Assembly (NCBI GenBank): GCA_031213475.1
Contig: JARUPZ010000007.1
Coordinates: forward strand, 3,963,586-4,027,585
Length of the DNA stretch: 64,000 bases
Origin: Nereocystis luetkeana
Lineage: Eukaryota; Sar; Phaeophyceae; Laminariales; Laminariaceae
Direction: 5' to 3'
Made by a program: the position numbers and the translations under genes. The notes under the pieces are model-generated. The model did no database searches, was not told where the DNA came from, and was given only the letters and a program-made list of their open reading frames with translations. Position 1 is the stretch's first letter; each line of letters starts with the position of its first letter. Shown piece by piece: positions 33,301 to 40,144 of the stretch.

Positions 33301-34785
33301 TCTTGAGTGGGTGCATTCCTAGTTCTGCTCTTAATCTGTATTACTTTTTTTTGTGCTGCTGTCATCGGTACTGTTTCCAACTGTTTTACGAGTTTCGCAT
33401 TCCCTTCCCATACTTCTCCTGCATATTCTAGCTTTGGTACTATCACATTCATCAGGATACATCTCTTAATCCTGGTGTCAAGGTGCGAGTCTGTTAGGAT
33501 CGCATCCATCTTGCCTATGTGTGATTTACCCTTTCCTATTACTTTTGCTATATGTGTATACCAAGAGCAGTCTTTTGAGATCTCTACGCCAAGGTACGTA
33601 TACTGGTCTACGATCGGCAATTCATATTCTCCCCAATTCCAACTAAAATTTATCGGGTTCACCTTATCTTCGTTACAAACAACTACTGCGCATTTCTTGA
33701 CGTTCGCCGTCACCCTCCATTTCCTAGTGTATTCTAGCGCGTTCTCTATTTGTTTCTGCAATCCTTCAGGTGTGTCTGATATCCCCACGATGTCGTCAGC
33801 AAACATCAATCCCGACACTGTATCTTCCCCTACCGTGACTCCCTGCCTTGCTGCTTCAACTGCTACTATCAGGTCGTTAATATGTATCTTGAATAGGTTG
33901 GGTGACCGTACATCCCTGTGCAACTCCTTGTAAAATATCAACATGCTTCGATATTTCTCCGTCCGGCATCACAGCACTTCTCGCACATTCCGTCATCTTT
34001 TTCATCATTCTCCACTTCTTTCCTCTGATTCCTATTTCCCATGGTTTTTTCCACAATCCATTTCTCCATACTGTGTCGTAGGCCTTCTGTACATCTAGAA
34101 AGAAACAGTACGTTGGTAGTCCCGCGTCTTTCCTACCTTGGATTATCTTACCTAGAGTGTACACATGGTCTACGCAGCTACGGTTTGGCCTAAACCCTGC
34201 TTGCCCTTCGCTTATTTTGTCTTCCTTCTCCATCATCGTTCCCATTCTATCGTTCAAAATCTTACAATTTTTTTTGCCTACTGTGCTTAGTAGCGTTATC
34301 CCTCTATAGTTCCCCGGGTCAGCCTTATCTCCTTTCTTGAATAAGTTTACTACTACTCCTTCTCTCCACCTCCTGGGTGCGTACTCGTTTTTCCATATCC
34401 AATTATACGACGTAAACAGCATGGTAAGCATTCGGGGCTTGCAGCTGTCTCTGCCCTCGTACTCACGCTACGTACACGTTATCAGATGGCATAACGAAAC
34501 AATAACATATAGCCCCCCCCCCCCCCCCCCCCCCCCCTTGTCCGGCGTTTTTCTCCCCGAAAACAAAAACAAAAAACAAAAAAAAACAGCACGCTGTCAG
34601 CTTTTGGGACGCTTGCGCCCCCCTTGATGGGCGCCCTGGTTCAGCAAGGAGGCTTCGACCTGCAGACCGTGCTCCTCTGGAGCGTGGCGGCTTTCTACGC
34701 GGTCAGCGCGGTGTTCTTTTTCTTCGTTGGCGAGTCGGTTTTGGCCGACCACCAGCGGGAGCAGAAGCAGCTCAAGGAGGCCTGA
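10912..34785 (+). CDS. Spinster-like major facilitator superfamily transporter, 8 exons, 518 aa
   Basis: Join 10912-11113, 15559-15645, 17200-17405, 22886-23012, 25614-25951, 28668-28856, 29943-30154, 34590-34785. All introns are GT-AG and all phases fit, giving 518 codons and TGA. The protein has a 40-residue Gly/Ala/Glu-rich cytosolic head and then 12 predicted helices. Landmarks: YVSNQWTRSLVYYV in helix 1; motif A-like GRAVDVVSRKTA after helix 2; LRVLQGSAQAFTTPAAY in helix 4; SDLFPASSRGTANSIYSSG leading into helix 5; GWRDSH before helix 6; a long Ala/Gly-rich central loop (about residues 236-318); AGFGIGVWCAPFF in helix 7; LGGVISDKYS after helix 8; VRGVGQGVFS before helix 11. This order is typical of spinster-type MFS proteins (sphingolipid or organic-solute carriers); the substrate cannot be told. 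It is an integral membrane protein. Introns of 1.1-5.5 kb are filled with repeats. No stop or frame defect is seen. Confidence 0.93.
11120..12371 (+). repeat. R1 dispersed repeat, copy B
   Basis: Same unit as 7291-8537 (inverted) and 19930-21171 (direct). It starts at the GTTGTTGTT run just inside transporter intron 1 and ends GGGGAACGGA. With copy A it forms a large inverted pair around the ALDH/transporter divergent region. Confidence 0.85.
12478..12492. repeat. G15 run
   Basis: Uninterrupted G tract in intron 1, one of many in the window; elsewhere such tracts mark ends of LINE-B and SINE2 copies, but no such element adjoins this one. Confidence 0.7.
12669..12774. mobile_element. MITE2 copy
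   Basis: Arms GGACTGCAGTCCCGTTCTGG and CCAAAACGGGACTGCGGTCC; TTAA-type flanks CTTAACC and GGGGTTAA. Confidence 0.8.
13041..13127. mobile_element. MITE3 copy
   Basis: TA-CCACTCTCTCTGTCC at the left and GGGACAGAGTGA-TA at the right: an 87-bp foldback element with TA flanks, sister to 14637-14758 and 40145-40227. Confidence 0.72.
13128..13400. repeat. R5 repeat, copy 1
   Basis: Shares GGACAGGTC-TGATCTAT, CATCTAGTTCCTCT, GAGAGGTTG and GAAA-CA-GTGCTA blocks in order with 49625-49790. A dispersed repeat of about 170 bases, unclassified. Confidence 0.55.
13424..13524. mobile_element. MITE2 copy
   Basis: TTAACCCTTTTAGGACCGCA at the left and CCAAAAGGGTTA at the right. The right edge is joined directly to a TACCAGGTACCAGGTA dimer. 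Confidence 0.82.
14323..14430 (-). mobile_element. MITE1 copy
   Basis: About 105 bp with terminal inverted repeats TTACGGGGGACCATAG, flanked by TA, AT-rich centre. The family consensus is recognisable in about 20 places in the window. Confidence 0.9.
14637..14758. mobile_element. MITE3 copy (best preserved)
   Basis: TA-CCACTCTGTCC ... GGACAGAGTGG-TA, 122 bp with exact 11-base terminal inverted repeats and TA at each end. Termini CCA...TGG are those expected for a source of CCWGG excision scars. Confidence 0.85.
14884..14979. mobile_element. MITE2 copy
   Basis: AACCCTTTTAGATCGCAGTC ... GACTGCGGTCCTAAAAG foldback. Confidence 0.8.
15559..15645 (+). CDS. Transporter exon 2
   Basis: After acceptor AAACAG. 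Encodes VQNFDAATTEATVKEFMNIG then LGFDETQYG, the loop between helices 1 and 2. Donor GTGAGC. A long CTA/CTG array follows 75 bases downstream. Confidence 0.9.
15717..15942. repeat. (CTA)n/(CTG)n triplet array
   Basis: About 75 triplets, mostly CTA with blocks of CTG, in transporter intron 2 close to exon 2. It creates a long antisense poly-Ser frame, which is a by-product. Confidence 0.97.
16377..16565. mobile_element. MITE4 copy 1
   Basis: Ends GTCCCTCTAATAGTGCC and GGCATTATAGAGGGAC form a terminal inverted repeat. The interior contains TAGTGCCGG motifs. Related to 26937-27280. Confidence 0.7.
16587..16624. repeat. (TTA)n microsatellite
   Basis: About 12 TTA/ATT triplets immediately before the first R3 repeat. 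Confidence 0.95.
16625..16890 (+). repeat. R3 repeat, two direct copies
   Basis: CTTGCCATCCGACAATGTGC opens both units (16630 and 16811), each followed by AGCATGATCTTCAACATTG and AAGAAGAAAACCTCGG. Other copies are at 46600, 60182 (reverse) and 62247. Unclassified, about 170 bases. Confidence 0.7.
16895..17060. repeat. GTTCTTGTTTTT-type low-complexity array
   Basis: Tandem hexamer-like TTGTTC/TTCTTG variants upstream of transporter exon 3; no coding feature. Confidence 0.8.
17200..17405 (+). CDS. Transporter exon 3
   Basis: After acceptor AACAACAG. Encodes helices 2, 3 and half of 4 with the motif A loop GRAVDVVSRKTA. Ends in phase 0 at donor GTGAGA. Confidence 0.93.
17550..17600. mobile_element. 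MITE2 half copy
   Basis: One arm only, CCCTTTTGGGACCGCGGTCC, without its partner. Confidence 0.6.
17686..17812. repeat. (TTG)n microsatellite
   Basis: About 40 TTG triplets with few interruptions in transporter intron 3. Confidence 0.97.
18430..18537 (-). mobile_element. MITE1 copy
   Basis: TTACGGGGGGGCATAG at the left and CTATGGTCCTCCGTATTA at the right; slightly diverged ends. Confidence 0.82.
18555..19783 (+). mobile_element. MITE1 copy split by about 1.1 kb, or a longer relative
   Basis: The left half (18555-18617) and right half (about 19731-19783) are the two ends of one MITE1 copy, separated by 1.1 kb of unrelated sequence. The insert (18618-19730) has no coding feature I recognise. 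Either another element landed inside the MITE, or this is a longer family member from which the short ones derive. Confidence 0.6.
19782..19891 (+). mobile_element. MITE1 copy
   Basis: Complete copy with ends TTACGGGGGGCCATAG and CTATGGCCCCCCGTAA, joined tail to head with the preceding copy through a shared TA. Confidence 0.9.
19930..21171 (+). repeat. R1 dispersed repeat, copy C
   Basis: Same limits as copy B (GTTGTTGTTCTCACATTAAC to GGGGAACGGA), in transporter intron 3, sense to the gene. A short deletion distinguishes it near 20485. Confidence 0.85.
21172..22240. other. Intron 3 stretch with (AGC)n, otherwise nothing recognised
   Basis: (CAG)n at 21330-21357 and 21399-21420. No exon-like or element-like signal in the remainder. 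Confidence 0.5.
22235..22745. repeat. 33-bp minisatellite built on TACCCGGGTACC
   Basis: Units alternate between GTACCCGGGTACCTCCCGAG and GTATCCGGGTACCCCCCGGG types, about 33 bases each, so a 66-base higher-order dimer is visible at 22460-22600. It ends about 140 bases before transporter exon 4. Confidence 0.88.
22886..23012 (+). CDS. Transporter exon 4
   Basis: After acceptor GAGCAG. Encodes TPAAYTMISDLFPASSRG and helix 5. Ends one base into a Gly codon at donor GTAAGC. Confidence 0.93.
23130..23238 (-). mobile_element. LINE-B 3' fragment between two G runs
   Basis: Reverse complement of the LINE-B 3' end (ACTCATTTTGTTGCTTGCC to CGAGACGGAGCA). G runs lie on both sides (23140-23151 and 23221-23238). 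Heavily 5'-truncated. Confidence 0.75.
23928..24367 (+). mobile_element. SINE2 copy
   Basis: Plus-strand copy of the roughly 520-base non-autonomous family: GGCGGTCACC, GTGCGGGGAGAACC, GACGCTGTCACCCATAC, GATGCAGCTCACC, GAAAATCCGACGTGCTCC and GCGAGGGTCTATGGTCAT in order, ending in a C run. A C-rich run also precedes its 5' end. Confidence 0.8.
24505..24695. repeat. Tandem duplication of about 92 bases
   Basis: Two units share GTGCCG-AGAGG-CGGTGT, CATA-AGATCCCACC and GAGAAGCATTGTCT. One unit carries TACCTGGTA at 24587. Intron 4. Confidence 0.7.
25199..25281 (+). mobile_element. SINE tail fragment with poly(A)
   Basis: GGATCTGAGTTCCAACTG ... GGAAGGAGAGAGAA ... CAATGAATGGGA and A9 match the tail found in reverse at 57.75-57.9 kb. 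5'-truncated. Confidence 0.6.
25319..25590. repeat. (TCTGA)n array with a repeated 32-base spacer
   Basis: Pentamer TCTGA runs separated by three copies of GCATTTTTGTCCGACCGGTG plus TGTGAATGAAA. It ends 23 bases before the exon 5 acceptor, so the polypyrimidine region of that acceptor lies within or next to it. Confidence 0.92.
25614..25951 (+). CDS. Transporter exon 5
   Basis: After acceptor GAGAGCAG. Encodes AIGWRDSHLVVAAVGFAIA (helix 6) and the long central loop, Gly/Ala/Glu-rich with one poly-Gly patch from a GGGGGGGAGGGGG run. Phase 0 at donor GTAAGT. The acceptor directly follows a TCTGA tandem array. Confidence 0.9.
26232..26330 (-). mobile_element. SINE tail fragment
   Basis: CTCAGATCCGGGGTCAC, then CCCACTACGGTTCGTGCC; reverse of the segment at 25.2 kb and parallel to that at 57.83 kb. 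Confidence 0.55.
26411..26738 (-). mobile_element. tRNA-derived SINE, copy 2
   Basis: Reverse of 8937-9285. The head (26738-26660) has A-box TGGCTTGGTAGG and B-box GGGTTCAAGTC. The TA inside CCTACGAGTTAGG is the empty site for the nonamer present in copy 1. Confidence 0.82.
26937..27280. mobile_element. MITE4 copy 2 with internal minisatellite
   Basis: Ends GGACCCTCTA and TATAGAGGGACC. The interior holds eight to nine tandem units of GCCGGTTGCCGCTACATATA (27056-27235), absent from copy 1, which has one or two. Confidence 0.72.
27553..27628. repeat. AAACGCGGCGCAA short tandem repeat
   Basis: Four spaced units of AAAACGCGGCGCA, about 20 bases apart, in intron 5. No coding feature. Confidence 0.7.
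27730..27845 (-). mobile_element. MITE1 copy with an internal TACCTGGTA
   Basis: Consensus GTTAATAGGACC reads GTTAATACCTGGTAGGACC here, an exact 7-base addition at a TA. Confidence 0.9.
28437..28548. repeat. (CAC)n-rich stretch
   Basis: CCA/CAC triplets upstream of exon 6; intronic. Confidence 0.8.
28668..28856 (+). CDS. Transporter exon 6
   Basis: After acceptor TGCGCGCAG. Encodes helices 7 and 8, AFRFCAGFGIGVWCAPFF and LNAFVVAGGGLFSSFLGG. Phase 0 to phase 0. Donor GTTAGT. Confidence 0.92.
29092..29552 (-). mobile_element. SINE2 copy
   Basis: Minus-sense copy starting at a G run on the plus strand; contains CGGGTTTTCACCGACCAGG, GGATGACAGC and ACTACGTGATACGATCAATT. It passes into GGTCGG/GGCTC simple sequence at its 5' side (29550-29720). 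Lies in intron 6. Confidence 0.8.
29553..29735. repeat. GGTCG/GGCTC simple sequence
   Basis: Runs of GTCGG, GCTCG and GACCC, partly inverted to each other (GGGTCG/CGACCC), able to fold. Intron 6. Confidence 0.75.
29943..30154 (+). CDS. Transporter exon 7
   Basis: After acceptor TTTTTTCTTCCAG. Encodes helices 9 and 10, ending PPNVRGVGQGVF plus two bases of Ser. Donor GTGACT. A MITE1 copy lies 35 bases into the intron. Confidence 0.92.
30190..30300 (-). mobile_element. MITE1 copy
   Basis: Complete, TA-flanked; 35 bases after the exon 7 donor. Confidence 0.9.
30308..30846 (+). mobile_element. SINE2 copy (near full length)
   Basis: Begins AGGTTGGGTTGGCGTCGG and runs through all family blocks to GAGCTCACCTCCCCCCCC. 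The most complete plus-strand member. Confidence 0.82.
31005..31500. repeat. Tandem ~62-base AT-rich repeat
   Basis: Five diverged units of CCAAAACACAAAACAGAT ... CATGA-A---ACTCAACTA-CCA with T-rich ends. A MITE1 copy (31334-31442) sits between two of them. Confidence 0.65.
31334..31442 (+). mobile_element. MITE1 copy
   Basis: Ends TTACGGGGGACCCTAG and CTATGGTCCCCCGTAA, TA-flanked. Confidence 0.9.
31611..34431 (-). mobile_element. LINE-B copy 1 (5'-truncated, C-tailed)
   Basis: Minus strand, antisense to the transporter, in intron 7. The open part begins within the RT domain: RWREGVVVNLFKKGDKADPG, NYRGITLLSTVGKK, AGFRPNRSCVDHVYTLG, FFLDVQKAYDTVWR, then (other frame) LMFADDIVG with the catalytic Asp pair, then YLGVEISKDCSW. 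The C-terminal part (33316-32705) has LRFRVGDLDLPERRKRY and CPCGKAIESRTHIVGEC, a CCHC-like knuckle. One frame change near 33880-33940 separates FADD from the upstream part, another near 33320 separates the C-terminus, and a TTAA element interrupts it. Its 3' end lies in a G run on the plus strand, so the sense tail is C-rich. No A tail is seen. Confidence 0.9.
31932..32760. mobile_element. 829-bp TTAA-type DNA element nested in LINE-B
   Basis: Terminal inverted repeats ACCTATGCCAATGG / CCATTGGCATAGGT, extending inward with GCGAAGTT and TTTCAAAGATA matches. The target duplication is CTAA/TTAA: the intact LINE at 54.54 kb reads CTCTTTTAACACATCC exactly where this copy is split. It carries no transposase, so it is a non-autonomous, probably piggyBac-type element. 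The interior has a 167-codon minus-strand frame without recognisable similarity. Confidence 0.82.
34513..34537. repeat. C25 run
   Basis: Uninterrupted C tract 50 bases before the exon 8 acceptor. Confidence 0.9.
34590..34785 (+). CDS. Transporter exon 8 (last)
   Basis: After acceptor AAAAAACAG. Encodes helices 11 and 12 (LSAFGTLAPPLMGALVQQ, LLWSVAAFYAVSAVFFFF) and a short polar tail ending KQLKEA before TGA. A run of about 25 C lies 50 bases upstream in the intron. Confidence 0.92.
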
Positions 34786-35716
34786 TTGTTTTTTTTTTTC
34801 GTTTGTTTTTTTTGTGTGTTGTCGTGTCTTGGGTGGCTCTTTGAAATTTCTCAGCGTCTTGCTGCTGCTGCTGCTGCTGCTGCTGCTTAGCGGCAGTGTG
34901 AAGCCAAGATTGGTTGCTGTGCGGTTACCAAAAGTGTCGCGGGGTGGTGATCTTGTCTCCTCGTGGTGCTTGCTTTGCTGCCGCTGCTCATCCTGCTAGG
35001 GTGCTACAGACGGTTACCAGGTATGGATGTAGCTGGTGCTGCTGCTGGCGCTGCTGCTGCTGCTGCTGCTGCTGATGATGACGATGTATTATTATAAGCG
35101 CACACCTCTGTAGGTTGTGAAGGCGTAGTGTTGGGGGGGGGGGCGGTGATGAGTGCTGTAAAAGTTTTTCTGTCGCGGTCGTTCAGGTGTCGTTTTTTTG
35201 CTGATGTCTCGTTTTGCACCCTTGCTGCAGACAAGGCGGCACAATACTACCAGGTACGTGATTAACATCCCATCGAGGCCCTGAAGGGCCAAAAAGTGCC
35301 CGAAAAAAGGTGACGAGTAAGTGTTATACAGCATCAATCGGCGGCCCAGAAACAGCTCAGGCTGCTGGAGGAGGGGCAGGGGGGGGTCTGTCCCAAGTCC
35401 AACGGAAGGAAGAGAGAAAACTACAACACGCACTCGGCATGATGATCACTTGCACTGCCTGTTGCATGCCACTGCTGCTGCCTGTTGCATGCTCTACTTC
35501 CTTATGTTTATGAATTTGAAAAAAGATCAGCTGCGAGATAAGACACGTCGAACCTCATTTTTTGCAAGCTGCTTAATAGGTGCATGCGTCTATAGAAGAT
35601 TGGTAAAACCGCTATATAGAAGATTGATAAACCGCGTTTGCTTGTCGTTTTTTTTTGTCGTTAATACTCATACGATAACCAAGTCCCAAGAGGGTGGAGA
35701 GGCGGAAATAGACCGG
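34786..35716. other. Transporter 3' flank
   Basis: (CTG)n at 34861-34887 and (GCT)n at 35036-35073. No polyadenylation motif stands out, and no gene is recognised up to the SINE2 pair. Confidence 0.5.
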
Positions 35717-35978
35717 GCGGGGGGGGAGAGGGGGGGGTGTGCTCATGATCGTGCATGACCGTAGTCGTATGGCCATAGACCCTCGCATCCCTACAATGCC
35801 GGGACGGAGCACGTCGGGTTTTCATCGACGAGGCAGGCATTGCTTTCACCAAGCGCGAAGCGCCTTGAGGTGTTGGGCGAGTCGCATGAAGGGTGAGCTG
35901 CGCCCTACTAAGAGCCGCTTTTGAGGCGCACTTTCTTGCATATGGATGACAGCGTCAATGAATTGATTCAGTTTATGG
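35717..35978 (-). mobile_element. SINE2 copy (5'-truncated)
   Basis: From a G run through GCATCCCTACAATGCCGGGA and GGTGAGCTGCGCCCTACT to TGAATTGATTCAGTTTATGG, where it abuts the G run of the next copy. Confidence 0.82.
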
Positions 35979-35988
35979 TGTGACCGAG

Positions 35989-36375
35989 GGGCGGGGGGGG
36001 GGGGGGGGGGGGTACTCGATATCATGCATGGCCGTAGTCGTAAGACCATAGACGCTCGCATCCCTAGGATGCCGGGATGGAGCACGTCCGGTTTTCACCG
36101 ACCAGGCAGACAGTGCCTGTACCAAGCGCGAAGCGCCGTGGGGTGTTGTGGCGAGCCGCATGAAGGGCAAAGATGTCAGGAGACGCGTCCAGCAACGCCA
36201 AACGTGCGGTGTCAAGGGTGTAAGGTCGAGTGTTCCACACTAAAACCTAGTAGTGTGGTGTCAGTCAAGGCATGTCAAGGCAAAGTTGCCGTCTGTTAGG
36301 GGTGAAAGTGCTGTCTCCTTTCTTTGAAGAAGGGTGGCCTGCATGCTACTGTAAGAACCGCTTTTGAGGCGGGGG
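35989..36375 (-). mobile_element. SINE2 copy with an internal insertion
   Basis: Starts at a G22 run. Family sequence runs to CGCATGAAGGGC (36165), then about 185 unrelated bases, then GTAAGAACCGCTTTTGAGGC (36352-36371) followed by another G run. Confidence 0.75.
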
Positions 36376-36847
36376 GGGGGACCACTACGTAAGGACGATC
36401 TACTCTTGGTGTGTGTAGGCTGTGGTATGGCTGTACCGGCAGCTCTTTCGCGATAAATCTCTAATAGAGCGAGTGGGTGGGTGCACAGGGGGAACTATGC
36501 ACGAGTACGTATTTGCTTCGCGTGTATGGCACCTGGTGTTCGACGTTCGACATCGGGTACGAGAGGCCACGTAGTTACACGTATAGTAGCAGACTGGAAG
36601 CTCCGATCACTCTACACCTGATGAATGGGTTGAGTTTAAATTATATGGGCGCCGAAGAAAAGTTAATGCGACGCTGCTGTTGTTCGGATGCGAGCTATTA
36701 ATAGCTGGTTGTTTTGTATGACGCCGGTTCGTGAGATGGGACCTCTTCGCCTGCAACCGGCTAGTGAGGTCGGAATGTCGGGGGGTGTGCGTTCGGCCGA
36801 GCATACTGTTCTGCACTTCCCGCCAACTACCCGCTTACAAAACATGC

Positions 36848-36975
36848 CTATTACGGGGGACCATACCTGGTACCTGGTAGTTAATAGGACAGATGGTTTA
36901 CCCAAAAACCTACCAGGTATATATTTGCCTATTTTTAATAACAATATTTGGTCCTATACTATGGTCCCCCGTAAT
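36848..36975 (-). mobile_element. MITE1 copy with three nonamer insertions
   Basis: CCATAGTTAATAGG reads CCATACCTGGTACCTGGTAG-TTAATAGG (two in tandem), and CCTATATATTT reads CCTACCAGGTATATATTT. Confidence 0.9.
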
Positions 36976-37012
36976 GGTTTAGCAGTACCATGGAGTGTAT
37001 CATCACTAGTGG

Positions 37013-37160
37013 GGGCGGAAAGGGCGTACTCATTCTCTTGTTGCTAGCCTCCGCCATTTGACCATCGGGCACGCATCCCTTTCGAGACGGAGCACCGTTT
37101 CTCCTTGCAGGGACGCCCCAAACACTTGGGGCGTTCCGTACGTTCTTTTTCCAATGTATG
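37013..37160 (-). mobile_element. LINE-B 3' fragment
   Basis: GCGTACTCATTCTCTTGTTGC through CGAGACGGAGCACCGTT and GCGTTCCGTACGTT, parallel to the other 3' ends but more diverged. Confidence 0.65.
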
Positions 37161-37559
37161 TGTTCGAGCACTGAACCTTGTAAGGCTTTTCTTGGTGTAA
37201 TTTCGCCCTCAGCTGCAAAATTAACTGGACGATGTTTTTTTTTTCGGCTGGACGATGCTTTTTTCGGGGCTAGAAGCCCCTCTGAAGGGAAGGAACACTC
37301 GTAAAGGAAAATACAAAACAATTTTGCCTGACATAATAATAACCCGCCTTCTCAATTGACCAATAATAGGAACAGAGAGGCAGTGACGAAGTCCGCACAC
37401 GCCACCAGTAACTTAACTGCGGGAAGGAGCCCAAGGAACGAGTGCGGACCAACGCCCGGATGGGTAGGGTGACTCGTGCACTGGGTCAAGCTGAGGAAAC
37501 TATTGAGAGGTTTTAGTGGGTTCCACTCCTACATACACTACCTGAGTCGGGAGAGATAA

Positions 37560-37860
37560 AATCTAGACTCAGGTGCCTGCCTCTGTTTTACTTGAGGTAT
37601 TTCTTCCACTCCAGAGTTATTGGGGCCTGTCCTGCGACCACGGACTGCATTGAATTGTGAGTTAATGTGAGAACAACAACAACAACTACAATCCTCGGAG
37701 TAGAACCATACGACGGTCAGAGACAGATCCGACCAAGGTGGAAGAACCGAACTATTAATAACCGGGTTCGAACCGGTACACGAAAACTTGATAAATAACT
37801 GTGGACAGGGGTTTCCTCTCTCTTGCTCTCCGGGGAGCAACACAAAAAAACAAGGAGGGT
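37560..37860 (-). repeat. R1-related repeat edge
   Basis: GTTAATGTGAGAACAACAACAACAAC (37660-37686) and GACCACGGACT (37636) match the R1 start in reverse, and the rest differs. A perfect GGGTTCGAACCGG lies at 37761 but no tRNA fold surrounds it. Confidence 0.45.
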
Positions 37861-38303
37861 CTCAGACGACAACGCAGAGTGCACCGAACACATCATATAC
37901 CAGGTACCCTGGTATAAATGAAAGGCTAATCGATGCCAGGGAGGTTCGGTATGTGACCCACAAGTTGGAGCAACAGCGTTTGTACGGTTTACCCAAAGCA
38001 TTTGTACCCACCGATGATGCCATGACAACGTCTTGCAACCCCCATCCATGCGCGCGAGAGACGACTACAATAACAAACAGCGTTTGTTTCCACATGACCT
38101 ACGGCAGTACCAGTATTATCACCTGTAGTGATGCCCTGTGCAATTAAAAACAAACGTGTATCATAGTTGGTGAATCCTAAACCTGTTTTATAACCCCTCT
38201 CGAGGAAAGCCTTCGAAGTCTCGAAAGCACGATGATAACATAATACGTACTGATACCGCCGGAAGCGAGCTAGAATACACAGCAGCACGATACCTGGTAC
38301 TCT

Positions 38304-38400
38304 TTAACCCCCTTCGTACCGCAGTCCCGATTTGGGGACAAACCACTCTAATTCCAAGTGGATTGTCCCCAAAACGGGACTAGGGTCCTAAAAGGATTAA
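38304..38400. mobile_element. MITE2 copy
   Basis: TTAACCCCCTTCGTACCGCA ... GGGTCCTAAAAGGATTAA, TTAA at both ends. Confidence 0.85.
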
Positions 38401-38689
38401 TAGGGCCAAAAATACTTCGGGGTACACCATTCACTTCTGTACGCCGCATACACCATTCCTACTCTGATCATACAAACGGTACGTAGACGTACTTGAACAT
38501 CATCACGCATTACGCAAAAGACCAAGGATTTTCCACCGACCAAAAATTCCAACAACAAAAAACACAAAACTGAGGGCACCCAATGTCTTACACTCGCTCA
38601 AATAGAGCCGTTTTCATCGGAGGGATTATTTTCAAGAATTTCCAGTACGTGCGAAATTTGTATCAAGATACTCGTACGCAGGAGATGTT

Positions 38690-38895
38690 CTTTAAAAAAA
38701 TGGTGAAATTTTAGACTGAGCGGGGCAAAATATAAAATATCAAGAAAAGATAAATTTCACATGCAACAGTTGGGAAAAAAAAATCAGGAAAATCTGGAAA
38801 ACGAAGAAAAAATGCGCGACCCTCCCCCCCCCTGGAAATTCTGGGGGGGGAAAGACTCCAAGAATAACGGGCCTTTTACTCTTCTCGAACACCTC
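38690..38895. repeat. Repeat shared with 1590-1760
   Basis: TAAATTTCACAT, AAAAAATCAGGAAAA, TGGAAATT-TGGGGGGGG and GACTC-A-GAATAACGGGC blocks recur in order in ALDH intron 2. Unclassified dispersed repeat. Confidence 0.5.
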
Positions 38896-39164
38896 ATGCG
38901 CTATCAATAGCTCATGAGTTAAATAATTTTGCTATTAATAGAACTCCGAATCAACGCCACAAGGGATCAATCACACCTCCCTTCGAGTATAGTCTTGAGC
39001 AGTAAAAACGTGTGCCACTCCCACCCAAGCTCAAGTGCCAACCCTTATACCAGGTATACCACGAAGAAAACAAAAACAAAAAAACATCAAGCAGCGGTTA
39101 CAAAAGCGAGCCGTCCGAAAATCGATGTTGGCTATTAAAAGCATGCATGTACGCCTTCAACCCA

Positions 39165-39402
39165 TTTTTTGAGACTCCAGTCCCGTTTTTCGGGTGGGGT
39201 TTGCCACTCCCACTCACGGTGAAGCGCCGACCCTCACCACAAAGAAAAAACACCAACCAGTGGTCACAAAGCGAACCGTCCAAAAATCGATGTTGGCTAT
39301 TATAAGCATGCAGTGGACGCCTTCAACCCATTTGGAGCTCCAGTCCCGTTTTGGGGTGTGGTTTTGCCCCCAAAACGGGACTGCAGCCTTAATAGGGTTG
39401 AA
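39165..39402. mobile_element. MITE2 remnants in a local duplication
   Basis: Two units share AAAATCGATGTTGGCTATTA, GCATGCA-GTACGCCTTCAACCCA and CCAGTCCCGTTTT. The second (39323-39400) closes the hairpin with CCCCAAAACGGGACTGCAG. Confidence 0.7.
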
Positions 39403-40025
39403 TAAACTGCACACACGCACGGCACCGATGACGGTGATGATATCTATTATACACACGATGATATCTATTATACAGACGACCGACGGAACACAACCATGAC
39501 AGCTTTCTTGCGCGAACCACCTGCGCACAGCACAGCGAGCAGCTAAAATACAACAGCAGTACTTCGAAGCTATATGGGCTACGTAAGGATGTATGAGCTA
39601 TATATGACTGGTGTACCATAAGAGCAACATTTTTTGGAGCGTCATATTTTATACACGGCCCACAACAGTTTCGAAAGTACGCTACACAGTAGTAGAACTG
39701 TATTACATTCGGTAGAAAACTAGGGCGGCTGTGAGCTAGCTGCCTGGGGTTCCACGTTATCGCTTGGGTGGCGAGTGGCCAAGGTAAGCCAGCTCTTTCT
39801 GCGACAACCAATTTTAGATGTGTACCGGGTATGTATGTGCGTAGGTCTCCTTCAAATAAAAAACACTCGTCGAGCAAAGCGTCGAGCCAACAAAAAATAC
39901 ACTACGAGCTACGAGTACGTATACGTATTGCAAGTCAAAGGCAAAGAAGCAAGCCCGCCGGCAGATTACAGCCGAATACGTACTAATGATAGCCAAAAAA
40001 CAAACCACAACCAATAGTCCGCAAC

Positions 40026-40111
40026 TTAACCCTTTTAGAACCGCAGTCCTGATTTGGGGACAAACTACTTAAAATGGATTGTCCCCAAAATGAGACTGCA
40101 GTTCTAAAAGT
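40026..40111. mobile_element. MITE2 copy
   Basis: TTAACCCTTTTAGAACCGCA ... GACTGCAGTTCTAAAAG. Confidence 0.82.
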
Positions 40112-40144
40112 CAGGTAAATCACAGCCCTGTATTATACCTGGTA

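Noticed and set aside
37750-37780. tRNA or primer-binding site at GGGTTCGAACCGG
   Set aside because: No A-box at the right distance and no cloverleaf; a short palindrome only.
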